Notes under the pieces: generated by a model
Seen by the model: the letters and a program-made list of their open reading frames with translations, nothing else
What the model was told of the DNA's origin: nothing
Databases searched by the model: none
In this document: positions 48,938 through 63,000 of the stretch, in pieces
Layout of the letters: each line of letters begins with the position of its first letter
How positions within the stretch are numbered: the first letter of the stretch is position 1
Source: Neocallimastix lanati (nom. inval.)
Taxonomy: Eukaryota > Neocallimastigomycota > Neocallimastigomycetes > Neocallimastigales > Neocallimastigaceae
Reading direction: 5' to 3'
Assembly (NCBI GenBank): GCA_016946835.1
Contig: JACVTC010000054.1
Coordinates: forward strand, 679,501 to 743,500
Length of the DNA stretch: 64,000 nucleotides
Translations under genes and position numbers: made by a program

Positions 48938-51900
48938 CTTAGAGAAAACTTTATTTAATTTATAATAATAATAAAATTACATGAAATTAAATGAAAAAAT
49001 AACAAATAAAATACATGAAATAAAATATTATATATTATAAAATTATAAAAGTGCGTTAGAAGCAATAGCCTCTAACTTTTCCCATTCCTCGATAATAACA
49101 CCACGTCCATTATTGTGAGTAATAATTTCAGTATTAGTGTTATCAATCGAATCTGTATCTGGTGGTGAAAAACCATGCCTTATCATTTCGACGTCGACGC
49201 TCTTGGTAACGGTAGATTCAACGGAATACCATTTCATCATCAAACTAAAAGATCGACAAATTAATGGTATTACGTTTGTTAGAAACTCCGCAATCCCCAC
49301 AAAATACGGAACAGTTGACGAAGTTGAACTTTGTTTAAAAATATTGTCAACTAATTGTCTTTGTTCCCCATCATTAACTTTAATTTTTGAATATATTGAA
49401 CGCCCACCAAGAAATGCACTCAATATATAATAATAAATATTATTATCATAATCCTTTTCTGAATCTAAAGAAACATCCAAGGATTTTTGTTCAATTATCA
49501 ATGCAAACTTCAAAAAGAGATCATCTAGAAAAGGTAAAGATTTATTTCTGTAATTTTCCAATTCTTTACAGGCAAAGATCCAGTGAGAAAAGCTAGGTAC
49601 ACTAACACCACAACAAGGGCAACATTTAGGGCAATCTTCTGAGACGATTTTTCTTTTAATGGAAATACTAATGTCGAATTTAAAACCACACCTAATACGA
49701 GAAATCCAAAAAAATCCCAACTGATACTTAGGATATTGAAATGTTAAGTTTCTGATTTCTGAAATAAATCCAAAATCATTCTCCTTGTAAATAATTGCTT
49801 TTTTAGCTTTTGAGGGTTTGAAGACATCTCTTTCCCAATAAAACTTTTTTATTTCACTTGTTTTCTTACCATTTAATTTCTTATCCAAAGTCCTTGATTC
49901 TTTAGTCCATGAATAATGTGACATAGTAGGAATATTATTAGTGAGATGATTAATAATACATGATGAGTTTTTCCATTTTCTAAAGCAACGTAATTGAGAT
50001 ATAGCACAGACAGCTGAAAGAGGAGGTATTCTCAATTCACGAGTAATATTATAGAGACTAACAGAAGAATTGCGAGATTTAAATCCGTAACTCCAATAAA
50101 GTCCTCTATTAATAATTTTTTGAGCTTTAGAACATCTGCTCTTATTTGAACCAAAGAGAGGAGCATAATATATAACAAGACTAAGAATAAACGAAATAAA
50201 AACATATTTCTTCAATGGGAGAGGAACAGATTTATTAATAAGAAATCGAAAGTACAAATTTAACTTGACATTTAAATTACTGTTTAATTTGGATTGTATA
50301 GGTTTCAGTGATAAAGATTCATCAAAAGGAATACCAAGATAGGTATAGTTGTCAGTTTTAGGTAATTTTTTACTACCAATAAAGAAAGATGGATCTTCAT
50401 AATTTATCGGTTTAACAAAGTTAATCGGTTTTACAACAAGAGTAGCACACTTATTAATTCCAAAAGTCATTTCATTTTTAATAGCCCATTCATGAACTTT
50501 ATTCAAAATTTTCTTAAGAGCTTGTTTAGATGGAGCAACTAAAACAATATCATCCGCAAAAAGTCCACCACAACAATATTGAGAATCTAAATATACACCA
50601 TACTTATCACAATTATCCAGTATATCATTAATGAACAAATTGAATAAAATAGGAGATAGAGGGCATCCTTGTCTAACACCACGATTAATCGAAAATTCTT
50701 CTAAGAGATTACCATAAAAAAAAAGCACGAGCTTTAGAGGATAGATAAAGATTCTTTAAAAACAGATGACATTTATCTCTAATTCCTAAGTTATATAATT
50801 TGGTCAAAATATTAAAGATAGGAACTGAATCATAGGCTTTTTTAAGATCGAGAAAAGCAAGATAAGTAAAATTTCCTTTAAATTTTCTTCTTTGACATAT
50901 CTCTCTAATTGAAATATACAAACTTATGCATTCTTCTTTATTTCTAAATCCAAATTGTTCAGGTCTAACAAATTTATGTTCAAGGGCATATTTAGCAATT
51001 CTATTAGTAACAATCTTTGAAATAATTTTTAAGCCAACATTAATAAGAGAAATACCACGATAATTATTACAATCCGAAAGATCTCCTTTTTTTGGAATTG
51101 ATATTACAGAAGCCGAATTCCACTCTTCAGGGAAATCACCATCCCAGATTTTGTTAAATAATGAAAGTAAACATTTAGCACACTTAGAGTAGTGATCATT
51201 TGAAGAATCATCTTGATTATCGGATAAATCAGATTTACTAAAGAAGGCTTTAAAAAATTCAATCGGAATACCATCGGGTCCAGGAGCTTTATTATTTTTC
51301 ATTTCAAGCGCAGTGTTTTGAATTTCTTTCATAGTAATAGAATCATTAATATCCCAAGTAAGATTATTATTAGGATTAGTTCCAAATAAACTTACCCAGT
51401 ATTCATTATCCAAACTGTGTCGAGTAACATCAGAAGCTAGTTCACTGTAATGTTCAGCAAATCGATTTAATTGATCCGAATGAGAAAATAAAAAGTTACC
51501 CTGCTTGTCCTTTAAAACACTTGACGAAATAGAATTAGAGTACATAGGGCGAGATAGCTTCTTTAATTTTAACCAAGCACTCCTAGCATTTTTATTACTA
51601 AAATCATTACATGCAGATTCTAGTGACTGATGAAATTGTTTTGATTTAATAGAAAACTTAATTGACCTGACTTTACCACATATATTTTTATACTCACGAA
51701 GCAAATTTAAAAATTCATCAAGGTTTTCAAGATTAGAACCTAAAGAAAAATTTTTGATTTCATTAAATGCAACATGCTTTTCATGAGAAAGTTTCTTGAT
51801 ATAATAAGGGCAGTGGAAAGCTGATCCTTTAAGATCACAAGGAACTCTAGCATGAACTTTATCACCAACTTTATTAGCTGTTTCTATAAATTTATTGACC

Positions 51901-54096
51901 ATTTCATTAGAACTTAATTCTTTATTATCATCAAATTCATTAAGAAGAATTGAGAAGTAGTTACTTGAGAATATTTCATTATGCTTTTCATTACACATGA
52001 GTTGGGACCACTTGAATCTTCTAGAAGGAGTAGGAGCACGAAAACCTTCTGAGTCATCTTTCTTACAGGAAAGGATAAGAGGGAAGTGGTCAGATATATC
52101 ATTGAATGTACTACAAACAGATACCTTATTAATGTATTCCTTCATTTTACAATTAAATAAAACATGATCAATACAAGACGACCTACCATCCCGAGCCCAT
52201 GTGAAATCGAGACCTGATAAGTATTTAGTGAACCACTGATAAGATGATTTATTAAGTAAACTATCTAATTGGGATTTAGACATATTAAAGTCACCTACAA
52301 GAATAGAAGGTGTATTAGTATGTTTCTTTATCCAATTAGTAATTTCTGAAAAGGCATTCTTTCTTTCTTCCTTATGAGTGACCGTAGGAACATAAATATT
52401 ACCAATAGTGCATTTAATTCCCCAAAAAGAAGTAATGTTGACAGAAATGATATACTTATATTCAAAGGGATCAGGAGAAAATGAACAAGAACGATGTACA
52501 CTTATACTAAGACCTCTCATACCGGGTATATTTGGATCAGCTTTACGTAAAATTGTATTATAGTGACAAAGAAATGGGTAATTATTTGAATGTACATTAA
52601 GGTATTGGCTATTACCGACCTCTTGCAAGCAAATACAGATGGGTTTAAAAATTTCATTAAAGTATCTAATACCATCACGTTTTTCATCATTCCATCCATT
52701 AATGTTCCAACTGACACAAAGATTAAAGAACTGAGTAGACGGTGAATAAATATTACTATAAAGAAAATCTTTAGCCATTGATTTAGTTTCAAAAGAAGAA
52801 AATTTGTTGTTAAATTTCTTAACTTCACTGAAAGTTCTGATTTTGTCGGTTTGGATCCAATTAATTTTATTGATTGGAAGGCAATGGGTAAGAAGAAATA
52901 AAATATTTAGGTAATAAGTGGGTTTATCATAGTTTATCCTTAAAATGAAGTAATTTTCCATATTAGGTGTGTGTGTTTTTATAATTCCATGAACTATTTC
53001 ATTGCAATTGGAAATACGTTTACTAAGAAATTCCCAGAGTTTACTAACAGACCATGATTGAAGATCATGAATAAAGATAAGAATGAAATCTTTATTCTGA
53101 ATATCGTATCTTCGAAGACCACGTCGCAAAACAGGTATAGTTGCTGAATTTGAAGAAGTATTATCCATATCAAGAAAGCCTAAAAAATAAAATAAAAGAA
53201 TAAAATAAAAATAATAAAAATAATAAAAAAAATAGATAAAAAAATTTTTTTTTTTTTTTATATATATATATGTAATAAAATAAATTAAAAAATAAAAGAG
53301 AAAGTAAATTCTCTTTAAATAGTAAAAAAAAAAATATTGGTGTTGAATATTTGAAAGCTTGAAATATAAAATTGTTCTTGATGATTGAATAGATTTTAGA
53401 TTTTGTAAATAATTGATTTTATCCTGTATAACTGATATAATATTTATAAATTTACTCAAGGGTTAGTAATTTATTGATACAAAATTACTTGTATATACTG
53501 TAAAAATGAATAATTGTTTCTTTTTATCTTTTGAATGATTGTAATTCTTTCAATTAATAAAGCGCTTTAAGATGTTAAAAATTTTCTGTTGAATAATCAT
53601 AAATTAGCTAAAAGTATATTTAAAAAGAAAAAAATATTAGTAGAGAAAGACTATAAAAAAGATTCTCATCCGTTAAATAATGTCTTAAACACAAGCTTTG
53701 GAGTGAATCAATCTCCTACATTTCCATTTTACAATAGCTACATGAAAGTATAAATAATACTATAGAAAAATACATATACAAAATAATGCTAAAGTAAAAA
53801 ATACAATAGATTCATTACAATGATAATATGTAGAAACTACATGATATTAAAAATTATACAATTCCAATGTTACTACATATCCAGTTTAAAACAATATAAA
53901 ACATCAGGTTCACTTTCTACAGTCTTCCAGTATTCCAGTTTTCACTCTTCGTACTAGAAGCCACTTTAGAAAGGATAACCATCGATTATCATCAGAATCA
54001 CAGAAAGCTGTAATTAGTACACCTGATATAAGTTAATCCCTTTCTATCAACCCTCCATGGACCTGGAAAAACAGTCCACATCATTGGAGTATAGAA
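48889..54096 (-). mobile_element. Full-length LINE retrotransposon with EN and RT
   Basis: A 5.2-kb element on the minus strand: a 5' untranslated part of 600-900 bases starting at 54,096, one long coding region, a 3' UTR ending near 48,935, and a 46-base poly(A) (plus-strand T, 48,889-48,934). It is flanked by a 14-bp target duplication and inserted in the endonuclease region of an older copy of the same family. A long tail, exact duplication and near-open coding region make it the youngest retroelement in the window. Confidence 0.92.
49043..53168 (-). CDS. LINE polyprotein: APE-type endonuclease, reverse transcriptase, zinc knuckle (one frameshift)
   Basis: Enzyme for target-primed reverse transcription. 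Endonuclease motifs in order: SWNINGWN (about 53,710 minus coding distance, i.e. near 52,710), CLQEV, LVGDFNM, SGLDFTWARD with CIDHVLF, and SDHFPLI. RT motifs: KAPGPDGIP, SVISIPKKGDL, NNYRGISLINV, FLDLKKAYDSVP, then RGVRQGCPLSPI and the catalytic FADD, then TYLGIPF. The C-terminus has a Cys-rich CPKCCPCC...H...C cluster. The frame breaks at nine A in a row on the plus strand (50,716-50,724). Read with that indel discounted, the coding length is 1,374 codons. I chose the Met at 53,168 because the upstream open frame to 53,459 is Phe/Tyr/Ile low complexity. The break could be a real mutation or a sequencing error. Confidence 0.9.
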
Positions 54097-54110
54097 TTTA
54101 GTGAACCACT
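54097..54110. repeat. Target site duplication, right copy
   Basis: TTTAGTGAACCACT, identical to 48,875-48,888. The older LINE continues directly after it. Confidence 0.88.
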
Positions 54111-54282
54111 GATGTGATGATTTATTAAGTAAACTATTTAATTAGGATTTAGACATATTAAAGTCACCTACAAGAATAGAAGGTGTATTAGTATCTTTCT
54201 TTATCCAATTAGTAATTTCTAAAAAGACTTTCTTTCTTTCTTCCTTACGAGTGACCGTAGAAACATAAATATTACCAATAGT
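54111..54282 (-). pseudogene. Older LINE copy, 5' part of the split endonuclease
   Basis: Minus-strand reading gives GNIYVSTVTRKEER, NWIKKDTNTPSILVGDFNMS and LNSLLNKSSHQWFTK, collinear with the full-length element at about 52,243-52,410. Similarity ends abruptly at about 54,282 (ACCAATAGTG). A stop replaces a Gln codon after GDFNMSKS. Confidence 0.85.
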
Positions 54283-54475
54283 GTTTCAAAATCAGAAATA
54301 GAGTCATAGGAGGAAAGAGAATTAAACACTCTAATCTTCCTAATGAATAAAACATAGAGATCATCGATGAAATTAAAAGAATTCCATCTAAAAGATGCAA
54401 GAGTATCTCCATTTAAAAATCCAATGCTCAAAAGATTGATTACTTGGGGCAATCTTCTGAAACTCTACCCGTTTT
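54283..54475 (-). pseudogene. LINE C-terminal fragment
   Basis: Minus-strand pieces such as FNLKRV, QSFEHWIF and FNFIDDLYVLFIRKIRVFN align in order with the region after the zinc knuckle of the full-length LINE (PSFSHWIF, LPFLDDLFLKFALI). It is joined directly to the endonuclease piece at 54,282, so it is a separate fragment or a rearrangement. Confidence 0.6.
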
Positions 54476-54722
54476 AAATTAAATTTCTTATAATAATACA
54501 TTATTTAACATTTTAAATTTTATATTATTCTTTTTAATAAAATATTAATATTATATATTATATAAAATAAAATAAATAATATAAAAATCATAAACAAACA
54601 ATTTTAAAAAATAAAATAATTATAGAAATAAATAATTAAATAAATATAAATAAAAAAACATTTTAAATTTTTTGTTTAAATATAAAAAGCGTTTTAATAA
54701 TCGCTTTTTTCAATCTTTATTC

Positions 54723-54756
<34 letters not shown>

Positions 54757-55689
54757 AAAAAAAAATATATATATATTTCATTCTTTACTATATACAAATA
54801 ATTATTTACATTTTTTTTTAAACAATTTTGAAAAAATTTTCTTTTGATTAATTTTAAAAAAATTTTTTATAAATATTTTTATATTTTTTTTTTTGTATCA
54901 AAAATTTTTTTTTAAATATTTTTATATTTTGTTTTCTTTTTTATCTTTTTTTTTTTTTTTTTGTATGTTTATTCTTAAATAAATAAATCAACTTTTTAAT
55001 ATTTAAAATAAGTATATCTTATATATATATATAAATCAAAATTTTAAAGACATACTTATTTTATATACTAAAAGTTCTAATGTTAACTTTTTCTCTTTTT
55101 TTTTTTTTTTTTTTTGTTTTGTTTTTTGTTTTTATATATAAAAGATAGTAATAAATTAACGATTTAGAGTTAAATCTCCATGAAAGCGTTTAATTTAAAA
55201 TAGTATTAACTATATAATTTTTATATATATATTACAATTCTCTTAAATAATAAATATTTTTAATTACTAAATCTTTACTTTTATTTGTATTATTAGTTAA
55301 AGAAAAAAAAAATTGTATTAAATATTTCTTAAAAAAAATTTTTTTCTTCCTTTAAACAAAAATAAAAATAAGATTTTGATATATTATTTCTTGCTTATAT
55401 ATAAATAAGCTTATAAATTGATAGTATTTAAATTAATTTAAATTAAATATTAATTAAACTCTTTATTTACTTTACATATAAAGTAATAGAGTTTTACGAG
55501 TTATTAAATAATTATTGATAGTCTAGAATTTTATAAATATATTTATAGGTAATAATAATTACTTAATACTCTTTTTTTTTTTTTTTTTTTTTTGTAATTT
55601 TAATCTTCCTTTTTCCTTTTTTAAATATAAAAAAGTATTTTATTATTTTATTATTAGATAGGCATTATATATTTTTTGCGTAAAATTTT
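54476..55689. other. Gene-free spacer with long T tracts
   Basis: Convergent side of the PH-like gene. T runs of 20-30 bases occur at about 54,727-54,755, 54,945-54,962, 55,098-55,115 and 55,571-55,593. An inverted pair (AATAAGTATATCTTATATAT near 55,006 and AAGACATACTTATTTTATAT near 55,047) could form a hairpin. No gene. Confidence 0.55.
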
Positions 55690-56784
55690 TTAAAAAGATT
55701 TAGATTTTTCAATGCCTTCTAATACACATAATGCGGATAAGAGCGTTTGTCTTGGATTATAATAATCATTAGACATTTCATTGTAATAATCATTATTAGC
55801 ATGAGCATTTAATGAATCACTTCTCTTTGGAGATTGTTTAGTTGAAGTTTCCATAATATCTAATAATAATTTTATCCAAATATTACATTCTTCTTCTGAA
55901 GAAAAAGTCAAATAGAGTTTATCAGCTACTTTTTCATTACAACAATTGTTGTATTCACCAAAAAGTTCTAATGCGTTATTTATATATACAGATTTTGCAA
56001 TACTACTACAATTGTTAATAGAAAAAGTAAACTTTAATGGAGATTTAGACCTGTTATTTTCAAAAATATAAATTTTATTGTCAGTTAAAATAGCATATTG
56101 TTGTTCCATTGGAGTTACTTCAGTCTTTGTTTGAACAAAAGAAGCGATTAAAATTCCAGTAGCAAATACATCTTTCACACAAAGAGTATTATCGAAAGTT
56201 TCTTCTTCTGGAGAGTAAACATCATCTTCTCTTAATTCTTCAATACAATTATCTAATTCCTTAAGTAAATCAGATACTTTCTGACGAGTATCTGGTGATG
56301 ATACAGAAAAGGTATCACTATTTACATTATCCATATCACCATTTCCAAAATTGGTATTTACAGCTTCATCCTTAGCCTTTAATTCTTTATAGTATTCATT
56401 ACTCTTACTACAATCAGAAATAGCTGAATCTACGGAAGTAATACTAGAATTACTGGAACGTCTTTCACTCTCAACCTTAATCGGTTCTTCAAAAGATATA
56501 TTACATTCCTTTTCAAGCATATTATCCAATGTTTTTCTTAAATGGAAAATCATATTGCTAATATTTTCAGCTTCATCATCATGATGTTTTTCAGCTGTAG
56601 AAGACTTACTTGGTAAACTTTTAATCATTTTACTTAAATCATCAATGCCTGGACCCTTACATTCGACTGCTTTAACAAAATTATTAATTTGTTCTTCTTC
56701 AGTCTTAGTACCTGGAGCAAAAGTAACTCTAAAAGACTTCTTTCTACTTCTTTTAACTGAACTATCTTTAATTGCACTAATCAT
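55690..56784 (-). CDS. PH-like domain protein, 364 residues
   Basis: Single-exon protein of unknown specific role. The N-terminal 200 residues are charged and Ser-rich, with a basic start (KRSRKKSFRVTF, 11-22), a possible helical segment at about 70-95 and another with LLKELDNCIEELRED (173-187). Residues about 203-313 resemble a pleckstrin homology domain: strands FATGILIASF, QQYAILTDNKIYIFEN, KLYLTFSSEEEC, and a final helix with the typical Trp (NIWIKLLLDIM, W303). PH domains bind phosphoinositides or proteins, so a membrane or cortex signalling role is inferred. A Tyr/Asn-rich tail ends the protein. The start is the first Met after an A-rich leader; the stop lies in a T-rich 3' flank. Coding base composition contrasts sharply with both flanks. 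It has no functional partner nearby. Confidence 0.85.
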   Translation of the reverse strand: MISAIKDSSVKRSRKKSFRVTFAPGTKTEEEQINNFVKAVECKGPGIDDLSKMIKSLPSKSSTAEKHHDDEAENISNMIFHLRKTLDNMLEKECNISFEEPIKVESERRSSNSSITSVDSAISDCSKSNEYYKELKAKDEAVNTNFGNGDMDNVNSDTFSVSSPDTRQKVSDLLKELDNCIEELREDDVYSPEEETFDNTLCVKDVFATGILIASFVQTKTEVTPMEQQYAILTDNKIYIFENNRSKSPLKFTFSINNCSSIAKSVYINNALELFGEYNNCCNEKVADKLYLTFSSEEECNIWIKLLLDIMETSTKQSPKRSDSLNAHANNDYYNEMSNDYYNPRQTLLSALCVLEGIEKSKSF

Positions 56785-59700
56785 TTTTGTTCTTTATTTA
56801 TTTTTTAAAAGAAAAAATTTATAAAAATATATAAAAAAAATTTTATATCTTTATTTCAAATATTGATATTTACTAAAAAAAAAAATAATAATGGCAATTG
56901 AGTATTTTATTTTATAATAAAATTTCTCTTTTTTAAAATTGTATCTAAGTTATTAAATATTTTTTATATATTACTAAATTTACAAAACTAGAAATTATAA
57001 TAAAAAATAAGAAAATAAAAAAAACTTTCTTAATAATAATATTCTATATCTAATTAATAACTTATTTTAAAATTTAAAAGTGATTTTAAAAATTTTTTTA
57101 TTTTTTTTGGAAATTTATTATATTTATATACTTTTTTATTTTTTTCTATTTCAAATAATATATTTAAACTTATTAAAAATTAAAATTTTATATGATTAAT
57201 AAATAAAATTAATTATTAATAATTTTAGTGTAATATTAAATTTATTAATTAATTTTAATATTAATTATTAATAATTATAATATATATTCGTAATAATTAT
57301 TTTTTTATTATTTAAATAAGTTTAGTATATCATTTATTAATTATAAATATATTCTAATATATTTTAAATATATTATGCAATTAATTTTATACAAAATGAC
57401 AAAGGTTATAGAGTAATAAATATTTTAAATTATATATTATTTTTAAAGAATTTTATTGGTTCTAATTGAAAGTTTTCTATGTTTCCCGTTTTAAGTTTTA
57501 CTATTAATAGTTTCATTAAAAAAAATAAAAAAATATTAGTTAAAAAAATAAATAATATCTATTTTAGTTCATTCCCATATACATTTCTTGATGATAAAAA
57601 TTTTAATTAGTTTTATTTTATGGTTACACATAATAAATCTTAAAATTCATTTAAACTTTAATTTATAAATAAATAAATTTTATTATTTATTTTTTGATTA
57701 ATATATAATATGTTTTAATTTATTATAAAATATGATGTTTAACTTTTAATATATCTGAATGATTTAATTCATATATAAATCTATTGTAATTATATAAAAT
57801 TTATTATATAATGTATAAGGATGTTTTACTTTTAATATACCAGAATGATTTTATTCATATATAAATCTATTGCATGTCAATCATTGAACTTATTTAATAT
57901 TTATAAAAATAAAAATTAAAAACTAAAAAATAAAAAATAAAAAATAAAAATAAAAATAAAAACATATAAAATAAAGAAAAAAAATAAAAAAATAAAACAA
58001 AAATTAAAATAAAATTAAAATAAAAAAAAAAATATAAAAAATATAAAAAATATAAAAAATATTAAAAAATATAAAAAATATTTGTAAAAATTATAAACAA
58101 TTATAAAAAATATATATATATAAAATAAATAGAGGTTAAATAATATATAAATAATATATATTTAATAATAATTTATTAAAAATTACAAAAAAAAATAAAA
58201 ATAAATTAATTATTATAAATATTTTAATTATTAATAATTAAAAATTAAAATAATAATTATAATTATTATAAAGATATTAAAAAAAATATTTATTTCAAAA
58301 TAAAAATAGAATAAGCTATGAATAAAATAACCCGCAAGTAACATTAAACTAGTAATAATTATTGTTATTCTCAAGGTTATTTTTTTTATTGTTATTGCTT
58401 TTTATTTGTTTAATATATTTATATTTAATTCAAATTTGATAAATAATAAAAAAATTTTTTTCTATAATATATATATTATTTTTTTATGTTTTTTTCATTA
58501 TTATATTAAAATAATTAAAATGATAATCATCTAAGATAATTGTAAAAATATATATATATATATATATATTTTTATTCATTAAAATTTAAAAAAGTTACCT
58601 ATGTATCTCTGCATTCATCGTATATATAAAATTCATTTTATTATATATAAATTTCATCTTCCATTTTAAGGACTACCAAGAACATTTTTTTTTTTTTTTT
58701 AAATAAAAAAATAATTATTATAATAATAATATATATCTATTTATATATTTATATATTTATACATATATCTATTTTTTTAATAGTTTTTAAAAATTCTTTC
58801 AATCGGTTGGTGAAAGATAATATCTTTAATAGTTATTGAAGGAATATTAATAATGCATTTAAATTATCCAAAAATATACATATTAATAAAGAACTTTTTG
58901 TTTTTCTCTTTTATATATATATATATACATTTATATTTATGTACTTTAATTTAATGTTTTTATTTTTATGTGTCATTTTCATTCCACCCTATCAAATAAT
59001 GCTTTAAAAAAGAAAAAAAAAATAGAAAAAAAAATTTTTTTTTAAAAATTATTAATAATTTTAAAATTTAATAATAAATTCTATTTTTTTTATTAATTAA
59101 ATTGTTACTACTATTTATATTAAAAATAATAATAATAATAAATTAAGAAACAAAATAAATATTATATTTTATATAATTTGACAGAGTTGCAACAAAATTA
59201 AAAATATTTAAAAAAAAATAAAATAAAAATAAAAGATAAAAGATAAAAAAAAATAATTATATATATAAAAAAGAAAAAAAGAAAAGAAAAGAAGAAAGAA
59301 AATAAATTAAATTAAATAAAAAAGAAAAAAAAATTAGAAATAATACAATAAATAAAAATTAAAATAATCTATTCTTTGGTAAATTTATAATAATATATTA
59401 TAATAATGGATTAAAAATTAAAAAAAAAAAAAAGTTGATACATTTTTTTTATAATATATAAAGTGCCTTTAATAATACTGATATTGTATTGTTTAATATC
59501 TTATATATTCTTTTCTTTTCTTTTCTGTATGATTTTCTTCTTTTTCATTTATATAATTATATAATGCATATATATATATCTTGTTATTCATACTACATAA
59601 AGTTGGGATTTATACATCATATATACTTATTTAATATAATATTTTTTTTATAATCATTGTATTACTAATAACTAAAATAAAAATAATTATTTAAATTTCA

Positions 59701-60034
59701 ATATCATCAATACATTCTGTTTTATTTTTATTATTTTCTTTTTAAATTATAAATTTACAATAATACTATTGTATTATTTAAAATATTATACATCTACATT
59801 TTATAAAAAAACTTAATTTTGTGTCTTATTAAACTTTAAATTAAAAAACAGTCAATGTCTTTATTTGAAATTTGTATAGTACGTCCCTTTTTTGTTTGGT
59901 ACTTTTTAATAGCTAAAATAATAATAATTATTAATAATTAATAATATTTTTATATATATATATCCTTTAAGTTATATATATAGAAATTACATTTAATTTT
60001 ATTACATTTTTAATTCAAATATTTTATTAAAATA

Positions 60035-60072
<38 letters not shown>

Positions 60073-63000
60073 ATCAATACCTATAAAAAAGAAATGTTGA
60101 TACCATAGAAAATAAGACAACATCAAATAAATAAATAAGTAATTAAATAATTAAATAGGATAAATAAATAAATCAAAGATTAAATAAAAAAAAAAAAAAA
60201 AGTTTTATAAAAATTTTTTTATTTAACATAAAAAAAAATAAAGTTGAATTAAAACTTTCTGAACTATATATAAAAAAAACATAACATATTAGTAAAATAA
60301 AAAATATATAAGAAGTACACAATATATAATTATACATCTTTATATTATTTTATTTATTCATTTTTTTTTTTTTTTATTTTTCTTTTTTCTTTTATATATA
60401 TATAGTTATTTAATATCAAATTTTTACTTTTTAAACTACAATTTTCTTCTCAGTATGCAATAGTAAAAATAATTTATTATAATTAAAGTATGTTTATATT
60501 ATTTATTACAAATAATTTAAAAAAAAAAAAAAAAAAGTTTTTTAAAATTAAAATAAAAAGAGGTTATCGGGATTATAATCTAAAATAAAAATATTCAAAC
60601 AAATTTAGGTCTTTAATATTTAACATAATTCATCTTTCTTGTAATTTTTTTAAAGTAAAAAATAATTTTTTTTAAAACATTTAAAAACTCTGTTATTTCA
60701 TATTAAACTAATAAATATAAGTAATAAAAATATTTATTTTAATTATTTATAATGCCATTTCACTTATATAAAAATATTTCGTTTTTAATTTTGCATTGAT
60801 AATAAGAAAAATAAAATGAAAATGAAAATAAATCTCTATTTACATTAGAACATAAATTTCTATAAATAAAAAAATTAAAATATAATATAAAAATAGTTGT
60901 ATCTTACATACATGTCAATAATAATAATAATTATTTTTTTTAAAAAAAAAAAAAAAAAATTCATTTCCTATTTAACTTTAAATTTTAATATTAATAATTA
61001 AAATTTTGAAAAATAAAAAAAATAAAAAGAAATATATAATAATTAATATATTACAATTATAATACTAATATACAAATCAATATATTATAATACTACTATT
61101 ATGCTAGTAAATATATATAATAAATATTACATGAAAAAAAGATGTATTTCAATATTATATTTAACAAAGATTGGTATTTGAAATTTTAAAGTTAAATTAG
61201 TGTAACATTGAATAAATTTAATATTGCTTTTAAAAGGAACTAAATTAAATATAATTTGTGTTACATGAAAATTTATTCAATATAACTATAATAAGAAATT
61301 CTAGAAGTTTAAATATATTTCAAAATTCTTTATTTATCTTTATTTAAAAAAAAATTTTTTTGAAATAAAATAAAAAAAATGAATTCAATTTACTAATATA
61401 TAAAATTTATAATATATATAAACAGATAAATTGACATTAAAATTATCTTAGTACATTCTTTTATATTCTAATATATTTTATATTTATATAATTTTTATAT
61501 ATTAAGGATAAATTTTTAATAATTACGCAAATTAAAAAAAACAATGTAATTAAACTAAAAATATTATTATATCTTAATTTATAATATTTATATTACTTTA
61601 TATTTTTATATAATTATTTTATCTAATTATTATATTGATAATATATATAAATATATTTTATAATATAAAATATGAATTAATATATTATATATAAAAACAT
61701 ATATATTATGTATAATATATAAAGAAATTTTATTAAAAATATATTATAATATATTATGAATACACTTAACAGAAATATATTAGATATTCTATAATATAAT
61801 GAAAAAAAATAAATATAAAATAAAATAAAATAAAATAAATAAGATGTGGGAAAAAGTATAATAAATAAGAAATAATTAGTTATACAATAAAAATTTATTA
61901 AATACAAATTTTATCATAAATAATTAATTATTAAAATTTTAATAATTATTATTTAGAATAAAGGAATTATTATCTAGAAAAAAGGTTTTATTGTAACTTT
62001 TTTATTTTCATTTATTTTTTTTTTAATATTTTTGTATTTTTATATTTTTATATTTTTAATTTTTATATTTTTTATATTTTTATATTTTTATATTTTTATA
62101 TTTATATATTTTATATTTATATTTTATATTTTATAATTTATATTTTTATATTTTTATATTTTATATGTTTATATTTTAATATTTTATATATTATTATATT
62201 ATATTTTTATACAAAAGTATAAATAAAAATTTTACATAATTATAATTTATATTAAAATTTTCATTTAAAAAAAAATGGAGAATTTTACCCCATCACATAA
62301 TTTTTTATTTAGCATGCACAATTATTGATAAAGTACTACCTTAGGTACAAGCAAAAAAAAAAAAAATCGAAATTCAGAAGCATGATAGGGAAATATGTAA
62401 TAATATTAAATATGAAATAAAATAAAAAATATCTAATAAATTCAAATTCATATCAATACATTTATGTAACGCTCGACTATCTTTAATTGAATTTTATTTT
62501 GAATTTAATAATAGAGATAAAAGAATCTTCAAAATGTTTAATGTAATAGATTTCATTTGGCAAATTTTTAATAAATAGTCCTTAAAAAAAATAATTAATT
62601 AAACAATGTTCATTTAAAAAACATATTTTTATTATTCTTATTTATTAATGTTAATGTCACAATATATTTTGTTAAGTTTTTTGAAATTTTTCAATTAAAT
62701 TAATATATTTATTGCCTAGATTGGTAGGTAAATAATGAATAATTCGATTTGTGTAATAATTTTATAATTATATTTCTACATACCTTAAACTAGGAACAAC
62801 ATGAATTATATTGTTATTGTTAAAATATAAATATTTCTATTAATTAAATAACTATATATAGCTATTTATTATATATTTTTAATTAAATATTTTGTTTTCC
62901 GACTAATTTTATTCGTTTCTTATTTATTTCTTATTTTTTATTTTTTATTTTTTATTATTTGTTTCTTATTTATTTTTTATTATTTATTTCTTATTATTTA

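Noticed and set aside
53169-53459. N-terminal extension of the LINE protein upstream of 53,168
   Set aside because: The 97 residues are Phe/Tyr/Ile/Lys low complexity from T- and A-rich leader; the Met at 53,168 begins ordinary protein sequence.
61677-61907. 76-codon minus-strand frame
   Set aside because: Ile/Tyr/Phe low complexity in AT-rich DNA.
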